Source of the DNA: Ruminococcus sp. CAG:563
Lineage (GTDB): Bacteria > Bacillota > Clostridia > Oscillospirales > Acutalibacteraceae
Length of the DNA: 64,000 nt
Assembly (NCBI GenBank): GCA_000434915.1
Contig: FR882075.1
Span: 10,556-74,555 of the forward strand
Direction: 5' to 3'
In this document: positions 15,612-24,900 of the stretch, piece by piece
Layout of the letters: each line of letters opens with the position of its first letter
How positions within the stretch are numbered: position 1 is the first letter of the stretch
Program-made: the position numbers and the translations under genes
The notes under the pieces: generated by a model
What the model saw: only the letters and a program-made list of their open reading frames with translations
Database searches by the model: none
What the model was told of the DNA's origin: nothing

Positions 15612-16064
15612 TCAGAACGGCAGATCGTCATCTCCTGAAATCTCCTCAAAGTCACCGTCGGAACCGGTTGAGAATGAAGGAGCGGCAGGCTGCGCAGGAG
15701 CCGAATAGCCCTGGTTGTAATTGTTGTTGCCTGTGCCTGTTTCTGCCTTTGAGCCGCAGAAGCTTGCCTGGTCAACAAGAACCTCAACCGCTGTGCGCTT
15801 GTTACCGTTTTTGTCCTCATAGTTACGGGTCTGAATCGAACCCGTTACAGCGATCATAGAGCCCTTCTGAAAATATCTTGTGATAAATTCAGCGGTGTTT
15901 CTCCATGCAACACAGTTGATGAAATCAGCCTGACGCTGTTCACCCTGACGTACATAGGAGCGGTCAACTGCGATTGTGAAGGACGTTACGGCAAGACCTG
16001 TCTGGGTATTGCGCAACTCGGGAGTTGCAACAAGTCTACCCATCAATACTACGTTGTTAATCAT
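15612..16064 (-). CDS. ssb: Single-stranded DNA-binding protein
   Basis: 150 aa. The N-terminal OB-fold begins M-I-N-N-V-V-L-M-G-R-L-V and continues through F-I-N-C-V-A-W-R and S-I-Q-T-R-N-Y-E-D. The C-terminal tail is Gly/Asn/Gln-rich and ends in D-D-D-L-P-F, the motif that recruits repair and replication proteins. Placement between rpsF and rpsR is the standard Firmicutes order. Confidence 0.98.
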   Translation of the reverse strand: MINNVVLMGRLVATPELRNTQTGLAVTSFTIAVDRSYVRQGEQRQADFINCVAWRNTAEFITRYFQKGSMIAVTGSIQTRNYEDKNGNKRTAVEVLVDQASFCGSKAETGTGNNNYNQGYSAPAQPAAPSFSTGSDGDFEEISGDDDLPF

Positions 16065-16076
16065 GTTGCGTCCCCC

Positions 16077-16361
16077 TTATTTCTTGATTATAAGTGAACG
16101 AAGCACGCCGTCCGTGATGTTAAGGACACGGTCAAGCTCTGCCGGGAACTCCGGCTCAGACGAGAAATTGTAAAGAGCATAGTAGCCTTCTGTCTCGTAG
16201 TTGATAGCATAAGCAAGCTTGCGCTTACCCCACTCATCTACGCTTTCAACAGTACCATGCTTCTCCATAAGAGCCTTGAACTTTTCAACCAAAGCCTTAG
16301 CTGCATCCTCGCTCTCCTTAACGGAGTAAACGATCATTGCCTCATAGTTCTCTACTGCCAT
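16077..16361 (-). CDS. rpsF: 30S ribosomal protein S6
   Basis: 94 aa, normal length. It starts M-A-V-E-N-Y-E-A-M and holds W-G-K-R-K-L-A-Y-A-I-N-Y. It pairs with S18 on the small subunit. The AAGGAGGTG ribosome-binding site is strong. As first gene of the operon it carries a structured leader that may be the S6:S18 autoregulatory site. Confidence 0.97.
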   Translation of the reverse strand: MAVENYEAMIVYSVKESEDAAKALVEKFKALMEKHGTVESVDEWGKRKLAYAINYETEGYYALYNFSSEPEFPAELDRVLNITDGVLRSLIIKK

Positions 16362-16435
16362 TTAAAAGCACCTCCTTTTGGTCATTCCGGCCGCCTATTC
16401 AGCGGCAAGGATAGCTGTAATCAATATTTTACAGC
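16362..16435 (-). promoter_or_regulatory. Structured rpsF leader, probable S6:S18 regulatory RNA
   Basis: On the minus strand the leader forms two hairpins: GCTGTAA/TTACAGC, and GCCGC/GCGGC with a CCGG segment just after it. Rpsf leaders in many bacteria use a CCG-containing hairpin bound by the S6:S18 complex. The fit is suggestive, not proven. Confidence 0.45.
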
Positions 16436-16441
16436 CTTAAT

Positions 16442-16470
16442 ATTCTATCAGCTAACGCCGATAATGTCAA
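16442..16470 (-). promoter_or_regulatory. Promoter of rpsF-ssb-rpsR
   Basis: Minus strand TTGACA at 16470..16465, a 17-bp spacer, and TAGAAT at 16447..16442. Confidence 0.8.
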
Positions 16471-16529
16471 GGGTTTTATTGAATTATTTTGTATAATTTC
16501 CGTTGTCGTATAGCCGAATAATGTTTCTG

Positions 16530-17024
16530 CTAATCTTGATACGATTCAGACTTTTCTTTCCCGACCATTTTTTGTATCTCTTTTACTGCTCTTGAACGAT
16601 ACTTGCCTATATAAAACAACGGCATAAAATATGTTAGCAGGAGCATTATCAACGGGATTGGGCGCATTATGGGTATAAATTCTTTTATAAAGCCTGTAGC
16701 AAATAAGAAAATCGAAAACGTCAAAACGATCGCAAACACAAGGGTAATGACCTCTTCGCACATTCTTTCAAGGCAAAAATGCAATGTGATTTTCGTTTCT
16801 GTGCCCTGCTCCGAAAGAGCAATATGTATTTCGGGAACAAACGATTGACGTACTCCCCAACCGTATGGATTTTTATACGGAATGTAATAGCTTTTCTCTT
16901 TATCAAACTTGAAATTATAAGCCATGGTGTCCGTTTTTATATCATTTTTTTCAAAGATACCGATAATCTCCTCTTTCGGAAGACCGACGGTAATACAATT
17001 CTTAAAGAAAGGATAAATGTTCAT
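16530..17024 (-). CDS. Membrane protein of unknown function, 164 aa
   Basis: The N-terminal ~90 residues are soluble and beta-rich (Y-Y-I-P-Y-K-N-P-Y-G-W, T-K-I-T-L-H-F); two hydrophobic helices follow at about 93-113 and 120-140, then a basic tail R-S-R-A-V-K. The layout resembles small YcxB-like membrane proteins, but I cannot assign a family. GGGGAA ribosome-binding site; 15 nt after the HAD hydrolase gene, so probably co-transcribed with it. Confidence 0.7.
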   Translation of the reverse strand: MNIYPFFKNCITVGLPKEEIIGIFEKNDIKTDTMAYNFKFDKEKSYYIPYKNPYGWGVRQSFVPEIHIALSEQGTETKITLHFCLERMCEEVITLVFAIVLTFSIFLFATGFIKEFIPIMRPIPLIMLLLTYFMPLFYIGKYRSRAVKEIQKMVGKEKSESYQD

Positions 17025-17039
17025 TTTTATTCCCCGTAG

Positions 17040-17687
17040 TTAAAATTCAAAATATTCCTTAACCTGTTCGTATTTTTCGGCATAGAAATCGACGGTTTTC
17101 TTTATCTCGTCTCTGTCGTCCTCGTTGGAATAATCCTCAATGCCGATGACCTTATAGCCTGCCGATTTAGCGGTTTTGATTGCGTAAAGAGCGTCCTCAA
17201 AGACATATCCGACACCCTCGGCGTGAATCGCATTTTTGACATATTCAAATGCCGCCGGGTCATTTTTGTGGATTCCAATTTCGTGCATTGAAATAACATC
17301 CTCAAAATAACCGAGTATGCCGTTGCGTTCAAGTGCTTTCTTTGCCATTCCGCTCTCGGTCGCCGTTGCAACAACCATTTTCACGCCGTTATCCTTGAGC
17401 GACTGCAAAAAATCCTTTACACCGTCCTTGATCGGAGCGATGTTAGAATAATAGAACCACAGAATCTCCTGCAAACCGTCGAGCACCTCATCAAAGCTCA
17501 TGTTGAGGTTGTATTCCTTGATCATGTAGCTTATTCCGGTTTTGTACCCCTGCTTGCGAAAAAGGTCGAATTCCCTCGGAATAATGCCCCTCATCATGAG
17601 GAAAGCACCCGACGCAGTATCCCATATGTGCATGGAATCGAGCAGAGTTCCGTCCATGTCAAAAATTGCGTAATTAATGTTTTTCAT
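17040..17687 (-). CDS. HAD-superfamily phosphatase (subfamily IA)
   Basis: 215 aa from the ATG at 17687 (AGGA eight bases upstream; the upstream extension is not HAD-like). Motif I is F-D-M-D-G-T-L-L-D-S near residues 8-17, the helical cap follows, motif II is V-V-A-T-A-T-E, then a conserved Lys and motif III/IV near Y-V-F-E-D-A-L-Y-A-I. This is the beta-phosphoglucomutase/phosphoglycolate phosphatase-like group. It should hydrolyse or isomerise a small phosphorylated metabolite; the substrate is not readable. Confidence 0.85.
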   Translation of the reverse strand: MKNINYAIFDMDGTLLDSMHIWDTASGAFLMMRGIIPREFDLFRKQGYKTGISYMIKEYNLNMSFDEVLDGLQEILWFYYSNIAPIKDGVKDFLQSLKDNGVKMVVATATESGMAKKALERNGILGYFEDVISMHEIGIHKNDPAAFEYVKNAIHAEGVGYVFEDALYAIKTAKSAGYKVIGIEDYSNEDDRDEIKKTVDFYAEKYEQVKEYFEF

Positions 17688-17775
17688 AGTTTCATTCCTG
17701 TGCTTTAATTTTTTATAATACTTTAAGGTGCAAAGCCGCCCTTTCTCATCATCTTTCAATTTCCTCTCTTCACTC

Positions 17776-17810
17776 AAAAACGCCTCCCCTTGATTAAACC
17801 AAGGAGAGGC
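17776..17810 (-). terminator. Terminator made of a CCTCCCCTTG-type repeat
   Basis: Minus strand GCCTCTCCTTG...CAAGGGGAGGC, 11-bp stem with one mismatch, then GTTTTT. The arms resemble the intergenic repeat near 25520, so a dispersed repeat appears to serve as terminator. Confidence 0.7.
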
Positions 17811-17825
17811 TTAAAACCGTTGATA

Positions 17826-18386
17826 TTAAAGAGAGTCGAACCACTTGAGCAGATTGATTAACGGCCTAATCAAATCGGCATATTCCCAACCCGAAAGCCA
17901 CTTGATAAATTTCTGCATTGTCGTAGTCGGTCGGTCAACATTGAGCTTTTCAAGAATAAGATTGCCGGTTGTTGTGAAGGAATATTCTTTGCTCAGCTTT
18001 TCGTCGGCCGTTTTGAAAGAACCTTCCGCAACGGTAATCGTGTATTCGGACTCATGAGCCATTGCCGACTCATACGAAACGGTAATAACCGCACTCTTGC
18101 CCTTCATTTCAATATTCTTTGCATTTGAAGCATTGTATGTTTTATTCTGTCCGTCTGTTCCGCTCACGTTTACCGAAAAGCCGTCCGCCAGCACAAACTC
18201 GCTGTTCGACTTAACCGTAATTTTGAGATCACCGACATATTTGTGTTTAAAGTTTCCCGATGCGGCAACCGCTACTCCGGATTTCAGATTAAAGCTTCCC
18301 TCCTCGGCGAAGCCGATAACGGAAAAACTGAAGATCATAGCAATCGCAAGAAGAACGGCTAAAAATTTGTTTACTGTTTTTGTCAT
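17826..18386 (-). CDS. Secreted protein with Ig-like domain and amphipathic tail
   Basis: 186 aa from the ATG at 18386, after GAGGTGATT; the GTG nine bases upstream lies in that site. Signal peptide to about residue 28 (F-S-V-I-G-F-A). The body is a beta-sandwich-like domain with F-S-V-N-V-S-G and S-A-V-I-T-V-S-Y, of the SbsA/Ig-like kind. The last 35 residues switch to an aromatic, amphipathic tail (K-F-I-K-W-L-S-G-W...L-L-K-W-F-D-S-L). No LPXTG. Its promoter is at 18420-18448. Function unknown; possibly surface-attached. Confidence 0.75.
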   Translation of the reverse strand: MTKTVNKFLAVLLAIAMIFSFSVIGFAEEGSFNLKSGVAVAASGNFKHKYVGDLKITVKSNSEFVLADGFSVNVSGTDGQNKTYNASNAKNIEMKGKSAVITVSYESAMAHESEYTITVAEGSFKTADEKLSKEYSFTTTGNLILEKLNVDRPTTTMQKFIKWLSGWEYADLIRPLINLLKWFDSL

Positions 18387-18419
18387 GATAATCACCTCAA
18401 ATTTATTTTCTTTAAGCTG

Positions 18420-18448
18420 ATTATAACATTAAAAAAGCAAATAATCAA
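18420..18448 (-). promoter_or_regulatory. Promoter of the 186-aa secreted protein
   Basis: Minus strand TTGATT at 18448..18443, a 17-bp spacer, and TATAAT at 18425..18420. Confidence 0.7.
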
Positions 18449-18487
18449 TACTCCAAATCTTAATTTTTGATTAAGATTCGGTAACAA

Positions 18488-20878
18488 TCACATCTTTGTG
18501 AGCTTTGCGAAATTAGCCATGAGCTTCTTTGTGCCCGATTTTTCAAAAGCAATTTCAAGAAGCGTATCGTTGCCCATGCTCTTGGCGGAAAGAATAACGC
18601 CCTGTCCGAACACCTTGTGATGAACGGTATCGCCGATTTTGTAATTTTCCTTGCTTGCAGCAGCCGGCTGTGGCTTTTTCGCCGTTGTCTGAGCCGTGAA
18701 GCCTCGTTTGATAGGTCTGCCGCTTGTGAAATCCTCGCCGAAATCTTTATATGGCTCGTCCTCTGCACTTCTTCTGTAAGAAGAATATGAAGTTACGCCC
18801 GTCTTTTCCGTCAAATCATCCGGGATTTCTCCGAGGAATCGTGACGGCGCATTGTGGGTCGTTGAGCCGAACATAAGACGTGTTCTTGTGTTCGTCAGGT
18901 ATAATTCCTGCTTTGCCCTCGTTATTCCGACATATGCAAGGCGGCGTTCCTCCTCCATATCGTCGGGATTGTAGATCGACTGATTTCCCGGGAAAACTCC
19001 GTCCTCCATGCCGATTATAAACACAACAGGGAATTCAAGACCCTTTGCCGAGTGAAGCGTCATCATAACGACGGTATCGGAATCGGCATTGTAGTTGTCG
19101 ATATCGGTCATGAGTGCAATTTCCTCAAGGAAGCCGTTGAGCGTAGGCTCGTCGCTCTCCTCCTCATAACGCATGAGGTTCGCCTTAAGCTCGTTGAGGT
19201 TCTCTTTTCTGTCCTGCGACGTGTCCTTATCAAGGTCAAGAAACTGATAATAGCCCGTCATGCTTAATGTTTTTTCAAGCAGCTCATGAGGCTTCAATTC
19301 CTGTGCCGCCTCAATAAGCTCCTTAATCATTGCGCTGAACTGCAAGAGCTTCGATGAGGCACGGCTGAGCGACGGATAGGAATCAGCATTTGAGATGACC
19401 TCGAATATACTGACACCCAGTCCTGCGGCAATTTCCGACGCATTGTTAAGCGTTGTATCGCCTATTCCCCTCTTGGGTTCGTTGATGATACGGCGAAGTC
19501 TGACATTGTCCGCCGTGTTGTTGATAAGTGTAAGATATGCCAAAGCATCCTTGATTTCCTTACGCTCATAGAATCGCAGACCGCCGATAATTCTGTACGG
19601 AATACCTGCACGAACGAACGCATTTTCAATCGTGCTCGACTGTGCGTTCATTCGATAAAGCACAGCGTGATCGGACATCTTCTTGCCGCACGCAACATCC
19701 TTCATTATCGTGTCGGCAACAAAGCGTGCTTCCTCTCTCTCGTCATATGAGGTGTTGACGGTAATCTTGTTACCCTTGCCGTTAGCCGTCCAAAGATTTT
19801 TACCCTTACGCTGGCTGTTGTTGGCAATGACGGCGTTTGCGGCGTCAAGTATAGTCTGCGTTGAGCGGTAATTCTGCTCAAGTCTTATCGTCTTTGCATC
19901 GGGATACCGTTCCTCGAAGCTCAGAATATTCTGAATCGTAGCACCGCGGAACTTATAAATACTCTGGTCATCATCACCGACAACGCAAATATTTCTGTAC
20001 TTTTCGGCAAGCAGACTTGTCAGCACATACTGCGCATGGTTGGTATCCTGATACTCGTCAACCAGTATGTATTTGAATTTATTCTGATAGTAATTTCTGA
20101 CCTCTTTGTTATTTTGCAAAAGCTCGACGGTTCTGAAAATCATATCGTCGAAATCCATTGCATCGGCATTTTTAAGAAGCTTCTGATAGCACTTATACGC
20201 CTCGCCTATCGCCTTTAAGCGAACATCTCCGCCCGCACGGGCAATGTACTCGTCGGGATTTATGAGCTGATCCTTAGCACGGCTGACCTCCTTAAGAATG
20301 GTCTTGTGTGAAAGCATCTTATCGTTGATATCAAGAAGTCTCTGTGCTTCCTTCATAACACGCTTTGAATCGTCCGTATCATAAATTGTGAAGCGGTTTG
20401 TGTAGCCGATAAGGTCGCCGTAACGTCTCAGTATTCTTGCACAGCAGGAGTGGAACGTGCTCGCCCAGATATCGTTTGCGGCGTCGCCGAGCTTTGCGGC
20501 AAGTCTGGCCTTCAGCTCCGAAGCCGCCTTGTTGGTAAACGTAATGGCAAGTATCTCCCACGGAGCCGGAGCATTGACCGTCAGCAAATCATAGACCTCA
20601 AACAAGTCTGTTGTCGGGTCGGCAAGATACTGCTTCATGATTGCAATGTCGCTCTCGGCCGGCTCAAACTCGGAATAATCCGAATTATAAGCGTTTCCGT
20701 ACTTAATGAGATTGGCGATTCTGTTGACAAGAACCGTCGTTTTTCCGCTGCCTGCACCTGCAAGAAGCAGCAAGGGGCCATTTACTGCATAGATAGCCTC
20801 TTGCTGCCTGTCATTCATTCTTTCAAAATCTTTTGCAATTATACGGCGGCGAAGTTCTAAAAATTCGTCTTTAAGCAT
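18488..20878 (-). CDS. pcrA: ATP-dependent DNA helicase PcrA/UvrD
   Basis: 796 aa, usual length is about 740-750. Walker A GAGSGKTT near residue 42, motif Ia A-I-T-F-T-N-K-A-A, Walker B D-E-Y-Q-D-T-N, motif III G-D-D-D-Q-S-I-Y and motif VI V-G-I-T-R-A-K are all present. The C-terminal region has the Tudor-like domain (K-I-G-D-T-V-H-H-K-V-F-G-Q-G). It is a 3'-5' superfamily 1 helicase in repair and plasmid or fork processing. It begins 13 nt after pfkA, so the two are probably co-transcribed. Confidence 0.97.
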   Translation of the reverse strand: MLKDEFLELRRRIIAKDFERMNDRQQEAIYAVNGPLLLLAGAGSGKTTVLVNRIANLIKYGNAYNSDYSEFEPAESDIAIMKQYLADPTTDLFEVYDLLTVNAPAPWEILAITFTNKAASELKARLAAKLGDAANDIWASTFHSCCARILRRYGDLIGYTNRFTIYDTDDSKRVMKEAQRLLDINDKMLSHKTILKEVSRAKDQLINPDEYIARAGGDVRLKAIGEAYKCYQKLLKNADAMDFDDMIFRTVELLQNNKEVRNYYQNKFKYILVDEYQDTNHAQYVLTSLLAEKYRNICVVGDDDQSIYKFRGATIQNILSFEERYPDAKTIRLEQNYRSTQTILDAANAVIANNSQRKGKNLWTANGKGNKITVNTSYDEREEARFVADTIMKDVACGKKMSDHAVLYRMNAQSSTIENAFVRAGIPYRIIGGLRFYERKEIKDALAYLTLINNTADNVRLRRIINEPKRGIGDTTLNNASEIAAGLGVSIFEVISNADSYPSLSRASSKLLQFSAMIKELIEAAQELKPHELLEKTLSMTGYYQFLDLDKDTSQDRKENLNELKANLMRYEEESDEPTLNGFLEEIALMTDIDNYNADSDTVVMMTLHSAKGLEFPVVFIIGMEDGVFPGNQSIYNPDDMEEERRLAYVGITRAKQELYLTNTRTRLMFGSTTHNAPSRFLGEIPDDLTEKTGVTSYSSYRRSAEDEPYKDFGEDFTSGRPIKRGFTAQTTAKKPQPAAASKENYKIGDTVHHKVFGQGVILSAKSMGNDTLLEIAFEKSGTKKLMANFAKLTKM

Positions 20879-20891
20879 AATTTGATTTCCT

Positions 20892-21869
20892 TTAGATTGA
20901 AATTATGTTTGCCATCTTGTAAAGATTCATGTCAATATGCTTCTTCATGTTGAGAGCCTCGAAGATGTCATAATCAACGATTTGATCCTTCTGCATTGCA
21001 ACAACACGGTTGCCGATGCCGTCCATGAGAAGCTCAACCGCTCTGTAGCCCATCTGGCTTGCAACAACACGGTCTCTCACTGTCGGTGAGCCGCCACGCT
21101 GAACATGAGCGAGAACCATTGCTCTGGACTCAACGCCTGTTTCCTCTTCGATTGCCTTTGCAAGCTCTTCAACGGTGATGTTTCCGTCAGCCGTTACGCC
21201 CTCGGCAACGATAACAAGGAAGTGCTTCTTGCCTGTCTTCTGGGTACGTCGGATTCTGTCGAATACATCTCTCTTGAGGTCAAACTCAACCTCGGGGATA
21301 AGGATAGCCGTTGCGCCGACTGCAATACCTGCATTAAGAGCAAGGTAGCCTGCACGTCTGCCCATAACCTCGATAACGGAGCAACGGTCATGAGAAGCCG
21401 ATGTATCACGGATTCTGTCAACCATTTCCATAATTGTGTTAAGACAAGTGTCATAGCCTATTGTATAGTCGCAGCAAGCAATATCGTTATCGATTGTGCC
21501 GGGAATACCTACACAGGGAATTCCTCGCTCGGAAAGGTCTCTTGCACCTCTGAACGAACCGTCACCGCCGATAACAACGATACCCTCTATACCGTATGCA
21601 TGGCAAATTTCAATAGCTTTCTGCATACCTTCCTCGGTAGCAAATTCTTTGCTTCTTGCGGAATGGAGCATTGTGCCGCCTCTGTGAATGATATCGCAAA
21701 CGGTGCGTATCTCCATCGGGATGAGAGAGCCCTCCATAAGGCCCTTATAGCCACGGTCAATGCCGTAAACCTTAATGTGATTCTCACATGCTGTACGAAC
21801 TACCGCACGAACGGCAGCGTTCATTCCCGGGGCGTCTCCACCGCTTGTCAAAACTCCGATTGTCTTCAT
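20892..21869 (-). CDS. pfkA: ATP-dependent 6-phosphofructokinase
   Basis: 325 aa, standard bacterial length. Key motifs: G-V-L-T-S-G-G-D-A-P-G-M-N, G-G-D-G-S-F-R-G-A, the catalytic P-G-T-I-D-N-D and M-G-R-R-A-G. The Gly-Gly-Asp-Gly set fits an ATP-dependent rather than pyrophosphate-dependent enzyme. It commits glucose to glycolysis. Position directly after dnaE is conserved in many Firmicutes. Good ribosome-binding site AGGAGG. Confidence 0.97.
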   Translation of the reverse strand: MKTIGVLTSGGDAPGMNAAVRAVVRTACENHIKVYGIDRGYKGLMEGSLIPMEIRTVCDIIHRGGTMLHSARSKEFATEEGMQKAIEICHAYGIEGIVVIGGDGSFRGARDLSERGIPCVGIPGTIDNDIACCDYTIGYDTCLNTIMEMVDRIRDTSASHDRCSVIEVMGRRAGYLALNAGIAVGATAILIPEVEFDLKRDVFDRIRRTQKTGKKHFLVIVAEGVTADGNITVEELAKAIEEETGVESRAMVLAHVQRGGSPTVRDRVVASQMGYRAVELLMDGIGNRVVAMQKDQIVDYDIFEALNMKKHIDMNLYKMANIISI

Positions 21870-21964
21870 TATAACTTCCTCCTAAGGATTCACTAAAAAT
21901 TCTATATGATGATACACCTAAATAAAAAAAATGTCAAATAAAACAGAAAAATATTTACCGAAAA

Positions 21965-24900
21965 TTACTGAAAAACCACATTTTCTTCACCGAGAACACG
22001 TTTAAGCTCATTTATCAGCGGTTCATTTACATCAACACTGTGTTCATACGGCTGATGAACGTATTTCCCTGTGTCGGCAAAATAATAATAAAGAGGAACT
22101 CTGCCATCGAAAATCGAAAGAAGTTTTTCCGCCTGAATCTGCTCCGGCGTGCCCTCCGTCGGGAATTTCAGGAAAAGTCCGCTGTGTCTTTTCTTTACCG
22201 GTGCGGCAGGCTGTGACGGACTTTGTGCGCCCTTTTTCATGAAATAGTCCTTTGCTGCTTCGGCAGTGTAAATATGCTCGCAGATAAGCTTCGACGGTTC
22301 CTCGTCACGGACATCAAGCCGTCCATAAAAGACAAGCACCCTACCCTCTTCAAGCATCATTGAATTTTCCATCAAAATCTTCGGGAACACAATAACCTCT
22401 ATTGAACCCGATGTGTCCTCAACGCTGACAAAAGCCATTGTCGTGTCACTCTTTGTGATTTTCTTCTTCACATCGGTTATTATGCCCATTATCTTGGTTC
22501 TTTCTCCGTCCTTATGCGAAGAATGTATATTTTCGCCGCTGCTTGCAAGCTCGGCAATCCTCACGCAGCCCATTGAAGCCGCAAGCTCGGCATGAGCCGC
22601 CATGGGATGACCCGAAAGATACAGTCCCGTTGTCGATTTTTCCATTGCAAGAAGCTCGCTTTGCGGAAATTCGTCAAAAAATTTCAATGCCGTTTCCGAG
22701 TGAGATTCACCGCCGACCGAATCGAAAAGACCTATCTGCCCCTCAACGTTTCTGCGTTTTTTTGAGTCCAGTTCATCGATTATCTCGTTCATTGCCATGA
22801 GCATCTGACGGCGGTTTGCACCCAAACCGTCAAGTGCACCGCTTTTAATGAGGCTTTCAACCGCTCTTTTATTAAAATCCGACCCGTGCATTCTTGAGCA
22901 AAAATTATAAAACGATGTGAACCTGCCTGCATTTCTCTCCGAAATTATATTTTTTATGAAGCTTCTGCCAAGATTTTTAATAGCGAGCATTCCGAAGCGG
23001 ATATTTCCGTCCGAAACAGTGAAATTGTCATAACTCTCATTGACATTCGGCGGCAGGATTTTGATACCGATCCTGTTACATTCATCAGTATATTCCGTTA
23101 CCTTGTCCGTATTGTCAAGAACGCTGGAAAGAAGTGCCGCCATAAATTCACAGGGATAATGGCATTTGAGATACGCCGTCTGATACGCAACGTATGCGTA
23201 TGCCGTTGCGTGCGACTTGTTGAATGCATACGAAGCGAACGATGACATATCATCGAATATATCGTTGGCAACCTCGGCCGGTATTCCCCTTTTCACACAG
23301 CCGTCGCATTCAACCGTTCCGTCCTCACGCACCATGCCGTAGATAAAGTTTTTGCGCTCCTTCTCCATAACGTCGTGCTTTTTCTTGGACATTGCACGGC
23401 GGACAATATCGGCTCTTCCGTAGGAATATCCCGCAAGCGAACGGAATATCTGCATGACCTGCTCCTGATAAATCATACAGCCGTATGTGACCTCAAGAAT
23501 ATCACGAAGCTTTTCGGTCTTATAAACCGTCTTTTCCGGGTGATGTCTATTCTCGATATATGTGTTTATTGAATCCATCGGACCCGGGCGGTAAAGCGAG
23601 ATAACGGCTATCAAGTCCTCGATATCGACGGGCTTCAGTCCCACAAGAACACTCTTCATGCCTGCCGATTCAAACTGGAACACGCCCTCGGTCTGACCTG
23701 AAGCCATCATCTCATAGGTTGCCTTGTCGGTTATGTCGATTTTATTTATATCAAAGCTTTTGTCTTTCTGCCGAATCATCCTGACCGCATCATTAATGAC
23801 GGTCAGCGTCCTCAGTCCGAGGAAATCCATTTTGAGAAGTCCCAGCTCCTCAAGCGTTGTCATTGTGTACTGAGTGACAGGCGAATTATCGTTGAGCGCA
23901 AGCGGAACGTAGCTTGCTACCGGATCTCTTGTTATGACAACACCTGCCGCATGGGTCGAGGTATGCCGAGGCATGCCCTCAACCTTCATTGAAGTATCGA
24001 TGAGGTTCTTTATCTCGTCGCTGCTTTCATATAGAGCACGGAATTCCGGCGACTTTTTAAGTGCCTTTTGAATTGTAATATTCAGCTCTCTGGGAACCTG
24101 CTTTGAAACGTTGTCGACGACGTTATACGGAATTCCCATCGCTCTGCCGACATCACGGATAGCCGCCCTCGCCGCAAGCGTTCCGAACGTTACGATCTGC
24201 GCAACATGGTCTGCACCGTACTTTTCGATAACGTAGTCAATTACCTCTCCCCTGCGTTCATAGCAGAAGTCAACGTCAAAATCGGGCATGCTGACACGCT
24301 CTGGATTGAGGAAACGCTCAAAAAGAAGATTATATTTCATCGGGTCGATTCCCGTTATGCCGATGCAATATGCGGCAATGCTGCCTGCACCCGAGCCTCT
24401 GCCCGGGCCGACGGGAATGCCCTTGGATTTTGCATATCTTATAAAATCGTGGACTATCAGGAAATAATCGACATAGCCCATTTTATTTATAACGTCAAGC
24501 TCGTAATTGAGCCTGTCAAAATACTCCTTCGGCGGATTATCACCGTAATTTCTGTGCATTCCGGCATAACACTGCTCCTTAAACCATTCAAAATGGTCTC
24601 TGCCGTCGGGCACCTCAAAATGAGGGAGCTTGGTGTTGCCGAATTCAAAATCATAATTGCACCTGTCGGCAATTATCTGCGTATTTTCTATCGCCTCGGG
24701 GACGTGGGAGAAAAGCTCATACATTTCCTCCTCGCTCTTTAAATAGAACTCGTCGCTGTCAAATTCAAGACCGTTGCCCTGACCCAGGGTCGTATTGGTC
24801 GCAATACAGATGAGCACCTGCTGAATCTTGCTGTCCTCCTTGCGGACATAGTGAGTATCGTTCGTCGCAACGAGCGGAATCCCTGTTTCCTTTGAAAGTC

